Below are positions 23,981-33,029 of a stretch of 64,000 nt of DNA, in pieces (within the stretch, counting starts at the first letter, position 1; each line of letters begins with the position of its first letter). Under the pieces are notes generated by a model. The model was not told where the DNA came from. It saw only the letters and a program-made list of their open reading frames with translations, and did no database searches. This DNA comes from Streptomyces sp. PCS3-D2. Lineage in GTDB: Bacteria; Actinomycetota; Actinomycetes; Streptomycetales; Streptomycetaceae. A program made the position numbers and the translations under genes. The stretch spans positions 1,612,001-1,676,000 of the forward strand of contig NZ_CP097800.1 of the NCBI RefSeq assembly GCF_000612545.2. The letters are read 5' to 3'.

Positions 23981-25264
23981 GTGACCGACGCCCAAGAGAC
24001 CGCAGCAGACCTGCGCACCACCACCGGGGGCGGCCCCCCGGACGACGTCGTTGTTCCGCCCGGTGGGGTGCCGATCCCTTTGCTGGAGCCCCGTGAGGGG
24101 ATTCCTCCGGTGGTCGCCGACGCGGACGCCCTCGCCGAGGTGGTCGCGGCCTTCGCCGCGGGCACCGGCCCCGTCGCCGTCGACGCCGAACGCGCCTCCG
24201 GATACCGCTACGGCCAGCGGGCCTACCTCGTGCAGCTGCGCCGCGAGGGTGCCGGATCCGCGCTGATCGACCCGGTGGGCTGTCCCGACCTGTCCGCACT
24301 GGGCGAGGCCCTCTCCGGCACCGAGTGGATCCTGCACGCCGCCACCCAGGACCTGCCGTGCCTGCGCGAAATAGGCATGGTTCCCACCTCCCTGTTCGAC
24401 ACCGAACTGGCGGGCCGGCTCGCCGGCTTCCCGCGGGTCGGCCTCGGCGCGATGGTCGAGGGCGTTCTCGGCTACGCGCTGGAGAAGGGCCACTCCGCCG
24501 TCGACTGGTCGACCCGCCCGCTGCCCGAGCCCTGGCTGCGCTACGCCGCCCTGGACGTCGAGCTGCTCGTGGACCTGCGGGACGCGCTGGAGAAGGAACT
24601 GGACCGGCAGGGCAAGCTGGAGTGGGCCCGGCAGGAGTTCGACGCGATCGCCTCCGCCCCGCCGGCCCCGCCGCGCAGGGACCCGTGGCGCCGTACGTCC
24701 GGCATGCACAAGGTGCGCCGCCGCCGCCAGATGGCCGTCGTACGGGAGCTGTGGGAGTCCCGGGACCGGATCGCGCAGCGGCGTGACGTGTCGCCGGGCA
24801 AGGTGCTGGGCGACGCCGCCATCGTCGAGGCCGCCCTGGCCATGCCCGCCAACGTGCACACCCTGTCGGCCCTGCCCGGTTACGGGCAGCGGATGGGCCG
24901 CCGTCAGCTCGACCAGTGGATGGCCGCCGTGGACCGGGCGAAGGCACTGCCCGAGAACGAGCTGCCCCAGCCGGGGGCGACGCCGGCCGGCCCGCCCCCG
25001 CCGCGCTCCTGGGCGGACAAGGACCCGGCCGCCGCGGCCCGGCTGGCCGCGGCCCGCACCGCCGTCTCGGCGCTGGCGGAGCAGCTGAACCTGCCGCAGG
25101 AGAACCTGATCACCCCGGACACGGTCCGCCGCCTGTGCTGGGAGCCGCCACAGCGGCTGGAGGCGGACGCGGTGTCCCAGGCCCTGGCCGCACACGGCGC
25201 CCGGGCCTGGCAGATCGAACAGGTGACCCCGGTGCTCCTCACCGCCCTGGCCGCCACGGCGTAG
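23981..25264 (+). CDS. rnd: Ribonuclease D (DEDD exonuclease with HRDC domain)
   Basis: 427 residues from GTG 23981 without a Shine-Dalgarno sequence. The 3'-5' exonuclease domain shows V-A-V-D-A-E-R-A (Exo I Asp/Glu), L-H-A-A-T-Q-D-L-P-C-L (Exo II Asp) and L-R-Y-A-A-L-D-V-E-L-L (Exo III Asp). An HRDC module (about 245-320, including L-P-G-Y-G-Q-R-M) and a second helical C-terminal domain follow. It trims 3' ends of tRNA precursors and other structured RNAs. It is convergent with the hydrolase gene across a perfect shared terminator. Confidence 0.92.
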   Translation: MTDAQETAADLRTTTGGGPPDDVVVPPGGVPIPLLEPREGIPPVVADADALAEVVAAFAAGTGPVAVDAERASGYRYGQRAYLVQLRREGAGSALIDPVGCPDLSALGEALSGTEWILHAATQDLPCLREIGMVPTSLFDTELAGRLAGFPRVGLGAMVEGVLGYALEKGHSAVDWSTRPLPEPWLRYAALDVELLVDLRDALEKELDRQGKLEWARQEFDAIASAPPAPPRRDPWRRTSGMHKVRRRRQMAVVRELWESRDRIAQRRDVSPGKVLGDAAIVEAALAMPANVHTLSALPGYGQRMGRRQLDQWMAAVDRAKALPENELPQPGATPAGPPPPRSWADKDPAAAARLAAARTAVSALAEQLNLPQENLITPDTVRRLCWEPPQRLEADAVSQALAAHGARAWQIEQVTPVLLTALAATA

Positions 25265-25281
25265 CAGAGCAGACCACCGAC

Positions 25282-25314
25282 GTGCCCCGGTCCCCGACGC
25301 GAGGACCGGGGCAC
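25282..25314. terminator. Bidirectional terminator
   Basis: GTGCCCCGGTCC (25282-25293) and GGACCGGGGCAC (25303-25314) pair over 12 bp with a 9-nt loop, midway between the convergent rnd and hydrolase stops. Confidence 0.85.
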
Positions 25315-25321
25315 GGCCGGA

Positions 25322-26494
25322 TCAGAGCGGTCGCTCGGTGTAGTCGCCCTCCGTGTCCATGGCGAAGGTGCCCTGGGTGTGGCCGTCGATCGCGGTGTGC
25401 TTGAGCCACTTCCGGGACAGGTGGTGGACGTGCTTGACCACCCGCTCCCACGGGATCTGGTGGCCCGCGCAGGCAACCTCGAAGTGCATCTTCTTCGGGC
25501 CCGGGATGGCCTTGTAGAGCTCGGTGACCGAGAGGAAGGGAACGGTGCCGGGAGCACTGTTCACCGTCTTGTCGTGCTCGCCGACGACGATGAGCACCGG
25601 CACCTCGTGGCCCAGGACGTGGTCCACCTTGGCGCCCGCCTTGTTCCAGCCCCACCAGAACGCGTTGCGGTAGCGCAGCACCCCCGAGGGCACGCCGGAC
25701 ACCGGCGGCCCCCAGTTGCGGCCCAACACGTCACTCTCCATGATCGCCGCCCACACGGTCTCGACCATGCCCTCCGCGCGCTGCTCGGAGCCGCAGCCGA
25801 GTTCCCTGTCCCAGGTGTCCTCGAAGCCCTCCCGGCCGGTGATGTTCATCGGGTAGGTCCACAGGGACGGCGGAGGGGGCAGCGCGTCCGGCCGCTCCCA
25901 CTTGGTGCCGGGCTTGCTCGCGGGTCCGTCCGGCCGGAAGACCGGGGCGAGCAGGAACAGGCTGGAGACGTTCTCCGGGTGCTGGATCGCGTACGGTCCC
26001 AGCGCGACCGCCGCGGCGGACCAGCCGAAGAGAGCGACCTTCTCCACGCCGCGCTCGGCCTTGATGTACTCGACGACGGTGTGGACGGCGGCCCAGTCAT
26101 CGGCGGAGTCGCCGAGGTGCTGGGCGTAGTGGGGGGTGCAGGGGGCCTCCAGCGGGTGGCCGTCGAGCAGGAGCTTCGCCTGCGGTCCGGCCGGGGTGTT
26201 GCACGGCTCCTCCATGACCGCCGGGCGCTGCGAGCGGCCGTGGCCCTGGAGGTCCATGGCGAAGACGTCGAAGCCCGCCTGGGCGAGGAACTGCATCCAG
26301 TTGTACTCGCCGGTGCCCAGATCCGCGCCGGGCAGCACGGGGACGCTGCGCCCGTGCAGCATCAGGACGGCCGAGCGCTTGGTGGGATTCCTCGTCCCGT
26401 CCCGCTCGCGGACGAAGAGTCTGACGACCTCGTCCTGGTTGATCGGGAGCGTGGAGGTGTGCTTGACGTCGTGGTCGATCGACGGGATGAGCAT
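25322..26494 (-). CDS. Alpha/beta-fold hydrolase
   Basis: 390 residues from ATG 26494, with GGAG ten nt upstream. Visible features: L-M-L-H-G-R-S (oxyanion HG), M-D-L-Q-G-H-G-R-S, nucleophile elbow F-G-W-S-A-A-A (Ser about 178), an Asp in V-V-G-E-H-D-K-T-V (about 325) and a late C-A-G-H-Q-I His. The lid between strands 6 and 7 is long and Trp-rich. No signal peptide, so cytoplasmic. Substrate unknown; an ester or lactone is the usual case for this branch. No operon partner: it faces rnd on one side and fadA on the other. Confidence 0.82.
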   Translation of the reverse strand: MLIPSIDHDVKHTSTLPINQDEVVRLFVRERDGTRNPTKRSAVLMLHGRSVPVLPGADLGTGEYNWMQFLAQAGFDVFAMDLQGHGRSQRPAVMEEPCNTPAGPQAKLLLDGHPLEAPCTPHYAQHLGDSADDWAAVHTVVEYIKAERGVEKVALFGWSAAAVALGPYAIQHPENVSSLFLLAPVFRPDGPASKPGTKWERPDALPPPPSLWTYPMNITGREGFEDTWDRELGCGSEQRAEGMVETVWAAIMESDVLGRNWGPPVSGVPSGVLRYRNAFWWGWNKAGAKVDHVLGHEVPVLIVVGEHDKTVNSAPGTVPFLSVTELYKAIPGPKKMHFEVACAGHQIPWERVVKHVHHLSRKWLKHTAIDGHTQGTFAMDTEGDYTERPL

Positions 26495-26835
26495 GGCCGG
26501 GATCTCCGTTCGCGCGGTGCGCTCGGGGGCGGACGTACAGGGGACGCGACCAGGGTTCGCACGGGCCGGGTGCCCGAGGCCATCGACGCGACCGGGACGA
26601 CCGGGCGGCCCCACTCCATCGGGTAGCCCCGGGCGCTCCGATCGGACGGCGCGAGGAGGGGGCGCGTGCCGGGCCGGGACGGGGATGAACGGAGTGTGAC
26701 CTTCGCCGCTCCTCGGGGAGGGGGTGTGCACATTGGTTACCCGCAAGTAGCATGGTCGGGTGAGCGGGCGCTCAGCAACGTAAGCCGAACGCGCCCCGCG
26801 CAGCAGTGCCATCCCGCACCTGGAGGAGAGCCAAC
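26495..26835. promoter_or_regulatory. Divergent promoter region upstream of fadA
   Basis: 341 nt without a gene. Close to fadA lies GTTACCCGCAAGTAGC (26736-26751), an imperfect inverted repeat of the TTAC-N6-GTAA type often bound by TetR-family regulators of fatty-acid degradation. It could be the operator for fadAB. A consensus -10 is not obvious. GGAGGAGAG supplies the ribosome site of fadA. Operator identity is inference. Confidence 0.35.
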
Positions 26836-28062
26836 GTGCCTCGTACCGTCAGGGACGTCGTCTTCGTCGACGGCGTCCGCACCCCGTTCGGCAAGGCGGG
26901 CCCGAAGGGCATCTACAACGAGACCCGCGCCGACGATCTCGTCGTGAAGGCGATCCGGGAGCTGCTGCGCCGCAACCCGGACCTGGACCCCAAGAAGATC
27001 GACGAGGTCGCCATCGCCGCGACCACGCAGATCGGCGACCAGGGCCTGACGCTGGGCCGCACGGCCGGCATCCTCGCGGGCCTCCCGCAGTCCGTCCCGG
27101 GCTACTCCATCGACCGCATGTGCGCCGGCGCGCTGACCGCCGTGACCGCCGTCGCGGGCGGTGTGGCCTTCGGCGCGTACGACGTCGCCCTCGCCGGCGG
27201 CGTCGAGCACATGGGCCGTCACCCCATGGGCGAGGGCGTCGACCCGAACCCGCGCTTCGTCTCCGAGAAGCTGGTAGACGAGTCCGCCCTGTTCATGGGC
27301 ATGACCGCCGAGAACCTGCACGACCGGTACCCGACGATCACCAAGCTCCGCGCCGACGAGTACGCCGTGCGCTCGCAGGAGAAGGCCGCCAAGGCGTACG
27401 CCGACGGCAAGATCCAGCAGGACCTGGTCCCGATCTCGGTGCGCAACACCAACGAGGCCGCGGGTGAGACGGGCTGGGGCCTGGTCACCACCGACGAGCC
27501 GATGCGCCCGGGCACCACCCTGGAGAACCTGGCGAACCTGAAGACCCCGTTCCGTACGCACGGCCGGGTCACCGCGGGCAACGCCGCCGGTCTGAACGAC
27601 GGTGCCACCGCCGCGATCATCGCGTCCGAGGACTTCGCCCGCGAGAACAACCTCCCGGTCAAGATGCGCCTCGTCTCCTACTCCTTCGCGGGTGTCGAGC
27701 CCGAGGTCATGGGCTACGGCCCGATCCCGGCCACCGAGAAGGCCCTGGCCCAGGCCGGTCTGACGATCGACGACATCGGTCTCTTCGAGATCAACGAGGC
27801 CTTCGCCGTGCAGGTGCTGGCCTTCCTGGAGCACTACGGCATCGCCGACGACGACGCCCGCGTGAACCAGTACGGCGGCGCCATCGCCTTCGGCCACCCG
27901 CTGGCGTCCTCCGGCGTCCGCCTGATGACCCAGCTGGCCCGCCAGTTCGAGGAGCAGCCGCACGTCCGCTACGGCCTGACCACCATGTGCGTCGGCTTCG
28001 GCATGGGCGCGACGGTCATCTGGGAGAACCCGAACTTCAACGCCGAGGGAGACTCCAAGTGA
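26836..28062 (+). CDS. fadA: Acetyl-CoA C-acyltransferase (3-ketoacyl-CoA thiolase)
   Basis: 408 residues from GTG 26836 (GGAGGAG upstream). The nucleophilic Cys lies in D-R-M-C-A-G-A-L-T (about 95). N-E-A-F-A-V-Q and G-G-A-I-A-F-G-H-P give the catalytic His pair, and the second Cys is in T-M-C-V-G-F-G-M-G. It performs the thiolytic last step of fatty-acid beta-oxidation. It overlaps fadB by 4 nt (GTGA), so the two subunits of the oxidation complex are translated together. Confidence 0.95.
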   Translation: MPRTVRDVVFVDGVRTPFGKAGPKGIYNETRADDLVVKAIRELLRRNPDLDPKKIDEVAIAATTQIGDQGLTLGRTAGILAGLPQSVPGYSIDRMCAGALTAVTAVAGGVAFGAYDVALAGGVEHMGRHPMGEGVDPNPRFVSEKLVDESALFMGMTAENLHDRYPTITKLRADEYAVRSQEKAAKAYADGKIQQDLVPISVRNTNEAAGETGWGLVTTDEPMRPGTTLENLANLKTPFRTHGRVTAGNAAGLNDGATAAIIASEDFARENNLPVKMRLVSYSFAGVEPEVMGYGPIPATEKALAQAGLTIDDIGLFEINEAFAVQVLAFLEHYGIADDDARVNQYGGAIAFGHPLASSGVRLMTQLARQFEEQPHVRYGLTTMCVGFGMGATVIWENPNFNAEGDSK

Positions 28063-30188
28063 GCACCACCGCTGAGCTCCTGAAGGGCGCGGCCGAGCTG
28101 TTCCCCGACGAGGTCGTCACGTCCGCGCACGTCCGCCACCTGGATCTACCGTTCGGCGCCGGGCGCTTCGCGCTCATCACGCTGGACAACGGCTTCGACC
28201 ACACCAAGCCGACCACCTTCGGCCCGCAGTCCCTCGCCAATCTGAACGCGGCGATCGACCAGGTCGAGCAGGAGGCCGCGGCCGGCAGCATCGTCGGCGC
28301 GGGCATCACCGGCAAGCCGTTCATCTTCGCGGTCGGCGCCGATCTCAAGGGCGTCGAGCTGCTCAAGAAGCACGACGAGGCGCTCGCCATCGGCAAGGGC
28401 GGCCACGACGTCTTCAAGCGCCTCTCCGCGCTGGCCGTGCCGACCTTCGCGTACTACAACGGCGCGGCGATGGGCGGCGGCGTCGAGGTCGGCCTGCACT
28501 GCAGCTACCGCACCGTCTCGAAGGCCATCCCGGCCTTCTCGCTGCCCGAGGTCTTCCTCGGCCTGGTCCCCGGCTGGGGCGGCTGCGCCATCCTGCCGAA
28601 CCTGATCGGCGCCGAGCGCGCGGTCTCGGTCATCATCGAGAACTCGCTGAACCAGAACCGGCAGCTGAAGGGCAAGCAGGTCTTCGAGCTCGGCATCGCC
28701 GACGCGATCTTCGAGGGCGCGGACTTCCTGGAGCAGTCGCTCCTGTGGACCGCGAACGTCCTGAACGGCACCACCGAGGTCGTCCGTGCGGAGATCGACC
28801 GCGGCGAGGCCTGGGACACGGCCGTCGCCAAGGGCCGCTTCATCGCGGACTCCAAGGTGCACGGCGCCGCTCCTGCCGCCTACCGCGCGCTGGACATCAT
28901 CGCCGCGGCCAAGGACGGCGACCTGCAGAAGGGCTTCGACGCCGAGGACACGGCCCTGGCCGACCTCATCATGGGCGGCGAACTGCGCTCCGGCATCTAC
29001 GCCTTCAACCTGGTGCAGAAGCGTGCCAAGCGCCCGGCCGGCGCCCCGGACAAGTCCCTGGCCCGTCCGGTCACCAAGGTCGGTGTCGTCGGCGCGGGCC
29101 TGATGGCCTCGCAGCTGGCGCTGCTGTTCCTGCGGCGCCTGGAGGTGCCGGTGGTCCTCACCGACATCGACCAGGAGCGCGTGGACAAGGGTGTGGGCTA
29201 CGTCCACGCCGAGATCCAGAAGCTGCTCGGCAAGGGCCGCATCAACCAGGACAAGGCCAACCGCCTGACCGCCCTGGTGACCGGTGTCCTGGACAAGGCC
29301 GAGGGCTTCGCGGACGCGGACTTCATCATCGAGGCCGTGTTCGAGGAGATGTCCGTCAAGCAGAAGGTGTTCGCGGAGGTCGAGGCGGTCGCCCCGGCGC
29401 ACGCCATCCTCGCCACCAACACCTCCTCGCTGTCGGTCTCGGAGATGGCCTCCAAGCTCCAGCACCCGGAGCGCGTGGTCGGCTTCCACTTCTTCAACCC
29501 GGTCGCGATCCTCCCGCTGCTGGAGATCGTCCGCGGTGAGCAGACCGACGACGCCGCGCTGGCCACGGCCTTCGGCGTCGCCAAGAAGCTGAAGAAGACC
29601 GCGGTCCTGACGAAGGACGCCCCGGCGTTCGTCGTGAACCGCATCCTGACCCGCTTCATGGGCGAGATCCAGAACGTCATCGACGAGGGCACCCCGGTCG
29701 CCACGGCGGAGAAGGCCATCGAGCCGCTCGGCCTTCCGATGTCCCCGCTGGTGCTGCTGGAACTGGTGGGCCCGGCGATCGGCCTGCACGTGTCCGAGAC
29801 CCTGAACCGCTCCTTCCCGGAGCGCTTCACCGTCTCCCCGAACCTCAAGCGGGTCGTCGAGGCCGGCAAGCGGGGCTTCTACGTCTACGACTCCGGCAAG
29901 CCGGAGCTGGACCCCGAGGTCGCCGCGCTCCTGGTCCAGGGCGACTCCGTCCTGACCGAGGAGCAGGTCCGGGTGCGCGTCCTGGACGCGGTGGCGCAGG
30001 AGATCGGCCTGATGCTGGAGGAGGGTGTCGTGGCCGAGGCCCAGGACATCGACCTCTGCCTCATCACCGGTGCCGGCTGGCCCTTCCACCTGGGCGGCGT
30101 CACGCCGTACCTGGACCGTGAGGGCGTCTCGGAGCGCGTGAACGGCAAGAAGTTCCTCGCCCCCGGCATCGCGAGCGTCCCGGCCTAG
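28059..30188 (+). CDS. fadB: Fatty-acid oxidation complex alpha subunit
   Basis: 709 residues from GTG 28059. The N-terminal enoyl-CoA hydratase domain has A-V-G-A-D-L-K-G and the oxyanion loop A-M-G-G-G-V-E-V-G, with catalytic Glu in P-E-V-F-L-G-L-V-P. From about 345 a 3-hydroxyacyl-CoA dehydrogenase begins with V-G-V-V-G-A-G-L-M-A-S (NAD loop) and contains H-F-F-N-P-V (catalytic His). C-terminal dehydrogenase domains follow. It hydrates and oxidises enoyl-CoA, passing ketoacyl-CoA to FadA. A hairpin at 30220-30243 ends the operon. Confidence 0.95.
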   Translation: MSTTAELLKGAAELFPDEVVTSAHVRHLDLPFGAGRFALITLDNGFDHTKPTTFGPQSLANLNAAIDQVEQEAAAGSIVGAGITGKPFIFAVGADLKGVELLKKHDEALAIGKGGHDVFKRLSALAVPTFAYYNGAAMGGGVEVGLHCSYRTVSKAIPAFSLPEVFLGLVPGWGGCAILPNLIGAERAVSVIIENSLNQNRQLKGKQVFELGIADAIFEGADFLEQSLLWTANVLNGTTEVVRAEIDRGEAWDTAVAKGRFIADSKVHGAAPAAYRALDIIAAAKDGDLQKGFDAEDTALADLIMGGELRSGIYAFNLVQKRAKRPAGAPDKSLARPVTKVGVVGAGLMASQLALLFLRRLEVPVVLTDIDQERVDKGVGYVHAEIQKLLGKGRINQDKANRLTALVTGVLDKAEGFADADFIIEAVFEEMSVKQKVFAEVEAVAPAHAILATNTSSLSVSEMASKLQHPERVVGFHFFNPVAILPLLEIVRGEQTDDAALATAFGVAKKLKKTAVLTKDAPAFVVNRILTRFMGEIQNVIDEGTPVATAEKAIEPLGLPMSPLVLLELVGPAIGLHVSETLNRSFPERFTVSPNLKRVVEAGKRGFYVYDSGKPELDPEVAALLVQGDSVLTEEQVRVRVLDAVAQEIGLMLEEGVVAEAQDIDLCLITGAGWPFHLGGVTPYLDREGVSERVNGKKFLAPGIASVPA

Positions 30189-30219
30189 TCCGGGTCGCGG
30201 ACGGTCGTTCGACGGCCGG

Positions 30220-30243
30220 GCCCGTCCCCCACGGGGGGCGGGC
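30220..30243 (+). terminator. Terminator after fadAB
   Basis: GCCCGTCCCC pairs with GGGGGCGGGC (one T-G wobble) around a short CACG loop, 32 nt after the fadB stop. No U-tract, as is usual in Streptomyces. Confidence 0.6.
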
Positions 30244-30279
30244 TCCGGTCATTCGAATACCTGTCTAAGATTCACCCCC

Positions 30280-31320
30280 ATGACGGAAAAGCACGTGCGG
30301 CCCAGGCGCCGCCGACGCCGCGTTCTGCGGATCACCCTGCTGCTGGTCGCCGTGCTGATCCTGGGCGCGGCCGGGGCGGGCTGGTGGACGTACAGCCACC
30401 TCAACAACAACATCGACAGCGTCGACCTCGATCAGGCGATCGGGGACAACCGCCCCGCCAAGGTGGTCGCGAACGCGCAGAACATCCTGGTGCTCGGCTC
30501 CGACTCGCGGGCCGGGGCCAACGGGGACCTCGACCACGGCGATGTCAGCGGGGCCCGTTCGGACACCGCGATGCTGGTCCACATACCCGAGGGCCGGGCC
30601 AAGGCCACCGCGGTGAGCATCCCCCGCGACACCCTGATCACCCGGCCCGAGTGCAAGGACCGCGACGGCACGTCCGTGCCGTCCGCGAAGCGGGTCATGT
30701 TCAACTCCGTCTACTCGCTGGCCGGCCCGGCCTGTGTGGTCAACACCGTCGAGCAGATGTCCGGTGTGCGCGTGGACCACTTCGTCGAGGTGGACTTCGC
30801 CGGCTTCAAGGGCCTGGTGGACGCGCTGGGCGGGGTCACCGTCACCCTCGACAAGCCGATGAGCGGCGCCAAGGGCGGTCTGAAACTGGACGCGGGCACG
30901 CACCGGCTGAACGGCACCGACTCGCTGAAGTTCGTCCGTACCCGGTACGGCTACGGCGACGGCAGCGACCTCGGACGCATAGGCCTGCAGCAGCAGTTCA
31001 TGCTGGCGATGCTGGCGGAGATCAAGAAGCAGGATGCCCTCGGCAACCCGGCGCGGCTCTACAAGCTCGCGGACGCCGGCACCAAGTCCCTGACCACCGA
31101 CTCCGATCTGGCCTCGCTCACCGCGCTGTCCGACTTCGCGCGGAGCATGAAGGGCGTGAACCCGGAGACGATGGAGACCATCATGCTGCCGGTCGCCTAC
31201 GACAAGGTGGACCCCAACCGCGTGGTCGTGGCCGAACCGCAGGCCACCCAGCTGTGGGACGCCCTGCGCAAGGACGAGAAGGTCCCCGCCTCGGCGAAGG
31301 ACTCCCCCGCCAAGGGCTGA
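30280..31320 (+). CDS. LytR-CpsA-Psr (LCP) family cell-wall ligase
   Basis: 346 residues. A very basic N-terminus (R-P-R-R-R-R-R-R) and one membrane helix (about 17-40) place the LCP domain outside. Characteristic pieces are L-V-L-G-S-D-S-R, S-D-T-A-M-L-V-H-I, V-S-I-P-R-D-T, V-D-H-F-V-E-V-D-F and F-V-R-T-R-Y-G with G-R-I-G-L-Q-Q-Q-F; the Arg and Asp residues bind the polyprenyl pyrophosphate. It transfers glycopolymers from lipid carriers to peptidoglycan. There is no Shine-Dalgarno sequence; TAAGAT at 30266-30271 fits a -10 for a leaderless transcript. Confidence 0.9.
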   Translation: MTEKHVRPRRRRRRVLRITLLLVAVLILGAAGAGWWTYSHLNNNIDSVDLDQAIGDNRPAKVVANAQNILVLGSDSRAGANGDLDHGDVSGARSDTAMLVHIPEGRAKATAVSIPRDTLITRPECKDRDGTSVPSAKRVMFNSVYSLAGPACVVNTVEQMSGVRVDHFVEVDFAGFKGLVDALGGVTVTLDKPMSGAKGGLKLDAGTHRLNGTDSLKFVRTRYGYGDGSDLGRIGLQQQFMLAMLAEIKKQDALGNPARLYKLADAGTKSLTTDSDLASLTALSDFARSMKGVNPETMETIMLPVAYDKVDPNRVVVAEPQATQLWDALRKDEKVPASAKDSPAKG

Positions 31321-31335
31321 CCGGATCCGCACAAC

Positions 31336-31376
31336 GGAGCCGGCCGTACGGGTGACTGCCCCGTACGGCCGGCTCC
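31336..31376. terminator. 17-bp perfect bidirectional terminator
   Basis: GGAGCCGGCCGTACGGG (31336-31352), loop TGACTGC, then CCCGTACGGCCGGCTCC (31360-31376). It lies between the convergent LCP and permease genes. Confidence 0.9.
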
Positions 31377-31406
31377 GGCGTTCGCGCGTCCGAACCCTTC
31401 GGTCGT

Positions 31407-32906
31407 TCAGTACTTGGCGTCCGCGCCGACCTTGCCGAGACGGCTGTTGCGGCGTCCGTAGGCGAAGTAGACGATGACACCGATGACCATCCAGACGCCG
31501 AAGCGCAGCCAGGTCTCGGCCGGCAGGTTGAGCATCAGCCAGAGCGAGGCCGCGATCGACAGGATCGGGACCACCGGCACCCACGGGGTGCGGAAGGACC
31601 GGTGCAGGTCGGGGCGGGTCTTGCGCAGGACGATGACACCGAGCGCGACCACCACGAAGGCGAACAGGGTGCCGATGTTGACCAGTTCGGCGAGGCTCTC
31701 CAGGCTGGTGAAGCCCGCGAGGACGGCGATGACTCCGCCGAGCAGCATGGTCGCCCGGTAGGGGGTGCGGTACTTCGGGTGGGTCACGGAGAAGACCCGG
31801 GGCAGCAGCCCGTCACGGCTCATCGCGAAGAACACGCGGGTCTGGCCGAGCAGCAGGATCATGCACACGGTGATCAGGCCGACGGACGCGCCGAGACTGA
31901 TGGCGCCCGAGAAGAACGGCTGGTTCACCGATTTGAAGGCCTCGGCGAGCGGCGCGGTCGCGGACATCTCCGAGTACTTCTGCATGCCGGTCACCACCAG
32001 GGTCACCGCGACGTACAGCACCGTGCAGATGAGCAGGGAGCCGAGGATGCCGCGCGGCATGTCCCGCTGGGGGTTCCTGGTCTCCTCGGCCGCGGTGGCC
32101 ACCACGTCGAAGCCGATGAAGGCGAAGAAGATGAGCGAGGCCGCCGTGAAGATGCCCATGACGCCGAAGTTGGTGGGCTCGTAGCCGAAGAGCAGCTGGA
32201 CGAGCGGGGAGTGCCAGCCGCTGACGCCCTCGGCCTGGGGCTGGGCCGGCGGGATGAACGGCGAGTAGTTGTCGGCCTTGATGAAGAACAGGCCCGCGAC
32301 GATGACCAGCAGCACGACGGTGACCTTGATGGCGACGACGACCGCCGTGATGCGGGCCGAGAGCTTCGTACCGACGACCAGGATCCACGTCAGCACCAGG
32401 ACCAGCAGGAAGGCCAGCAGGTCGAAGTGGCCGCCGGCGTCGGGGCCGGACAGGGAGGTCGGCAGGGTCCAGCCGAGGTTGGTGTCCATGAGGTGGCGCA
32501 CGTAGCCGGACCAACCGACCGCGACCACCGCCGTGCCGAGCGCGAACTCGAGCACCAGGTCCCAGCCGATGATCCAGGCGGGCAACTCGCCGATGGAGGC
32601 GTAGCTGAAGGTGTACGCCGATCCGGCCACCGGCACGGTGGACGCGAACTCGGCGTAGCAGAGCGCCGCGAGGGCGCAGACGATGCCCGCTGCCACGAAG
32701 GCGAGGGCGGTGGCAGGTCCGGCGTTGTTCCGGGCCGCGATGCCCGTCAGGACGAAGATGCCGGTGCCGATGATGACACCGACACCGAACACCGTCAGGT
32801 CCCAGGCGGAGAGCGACTTGCGGAGCGCGTGTTCCGGCTCCTCCGTGTCACGGATGGACTGCTCCACCGTCTTGGTGCGGAAGGGGCTGTTCGTATCCCT
32901 ACTCAC
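31407..32906 (-). CDS. APC-family amino acid permease
   Basis: 499 residues from GTG 32906 (GGAGG eight nt upstream), about 12 membrane helices. The first helix carries V-I-I-G-T-G-I-F-V-L-T-G, the unwound Gly-rich substrate site of APC transporters. F-I-G-F-D-V-V-A-T-A-A-E-E-T-R-N-P-Q-R-D-M-P is the conserved cytoplasmic loop of cationic-amino-acid/YfnA-like members. It likely imports amino acids by proton symport; specificity cannot be read. Separated from upstream dxs by a terminator, so independently expressed. Confidence 0.9.
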   Translation of the reverse strand: MSRDTNSPFRTKTVEQSIRDTEEPEHALRKSLSAWDLTVFGVGVIIGTGIFVLTGIAARNNAGPATALAFVAAGIVCALAALCYAEFASTVPVAGSAYTFSYASIGELPAWIIGWDLVLEFALGTAVVAVGWSGYVRHLMDTNLGWTLPTSLSGPDAGGHFDLLAFLLVLVLTWILVVGTKLSARITAVVVAIKVTVVLLVIVAGLFFIKADNYSPFIPPAQPQAEGVSGWHSPLVQLLFGYEPTNFGVMGIFTAASLIFFAFIGFDVVATAAEETRNPQRDMPRGILGSLLICTVLYVAVTLVVTGMQKYSEMSATAPLAEAFKSVNQPFFSGAISLGASVGLITVCMILLLGQTRVFFAMSRDGLLPRVFSVTHPKYRTPYRATMLLGGVIAVLAGFTSLESLAELVNIGTLFAFVVVALGVIVLRKTRPDLHRSFRTPWVPVVPILSIAASLWLMLNLPAETWLRFGVWMVIGVIVYFAYGRRNSRLGKVGADAKY

Positions 32907-32942
32907 CGACGCACCTCCGAACAGGTGTCGACGCACGCGAGC

Positions 32943-32982
32943 GGGCCGGGAGGCCCACTCCTCAAGAGTGATCTCCCGGCCC
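32943..32982 (-). terminator. Terminator of dxs
   Basis: Outer arms GGGCCGGGAG (32943-32952) and CTCCCGGCCC (32973-32982) are perfect. An inner ACTC/GAGT stem (32957-32960, 32966-32969) extends the hairpin. It lies 47 nt beyond the dxs stop. Confidence 0.8.
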
Positions 32983-33029
32983 GTGACGTGCAACCGCGCG
33001 GCGATCTAGCGCTGTGGGCGCCGCCCGTC

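Noticed and set aside
28146-30089. A 647-codon minus-strand frame opposite fadB
   Set aside because: Shadow of fadB; no ribosome site or recognisable domain.
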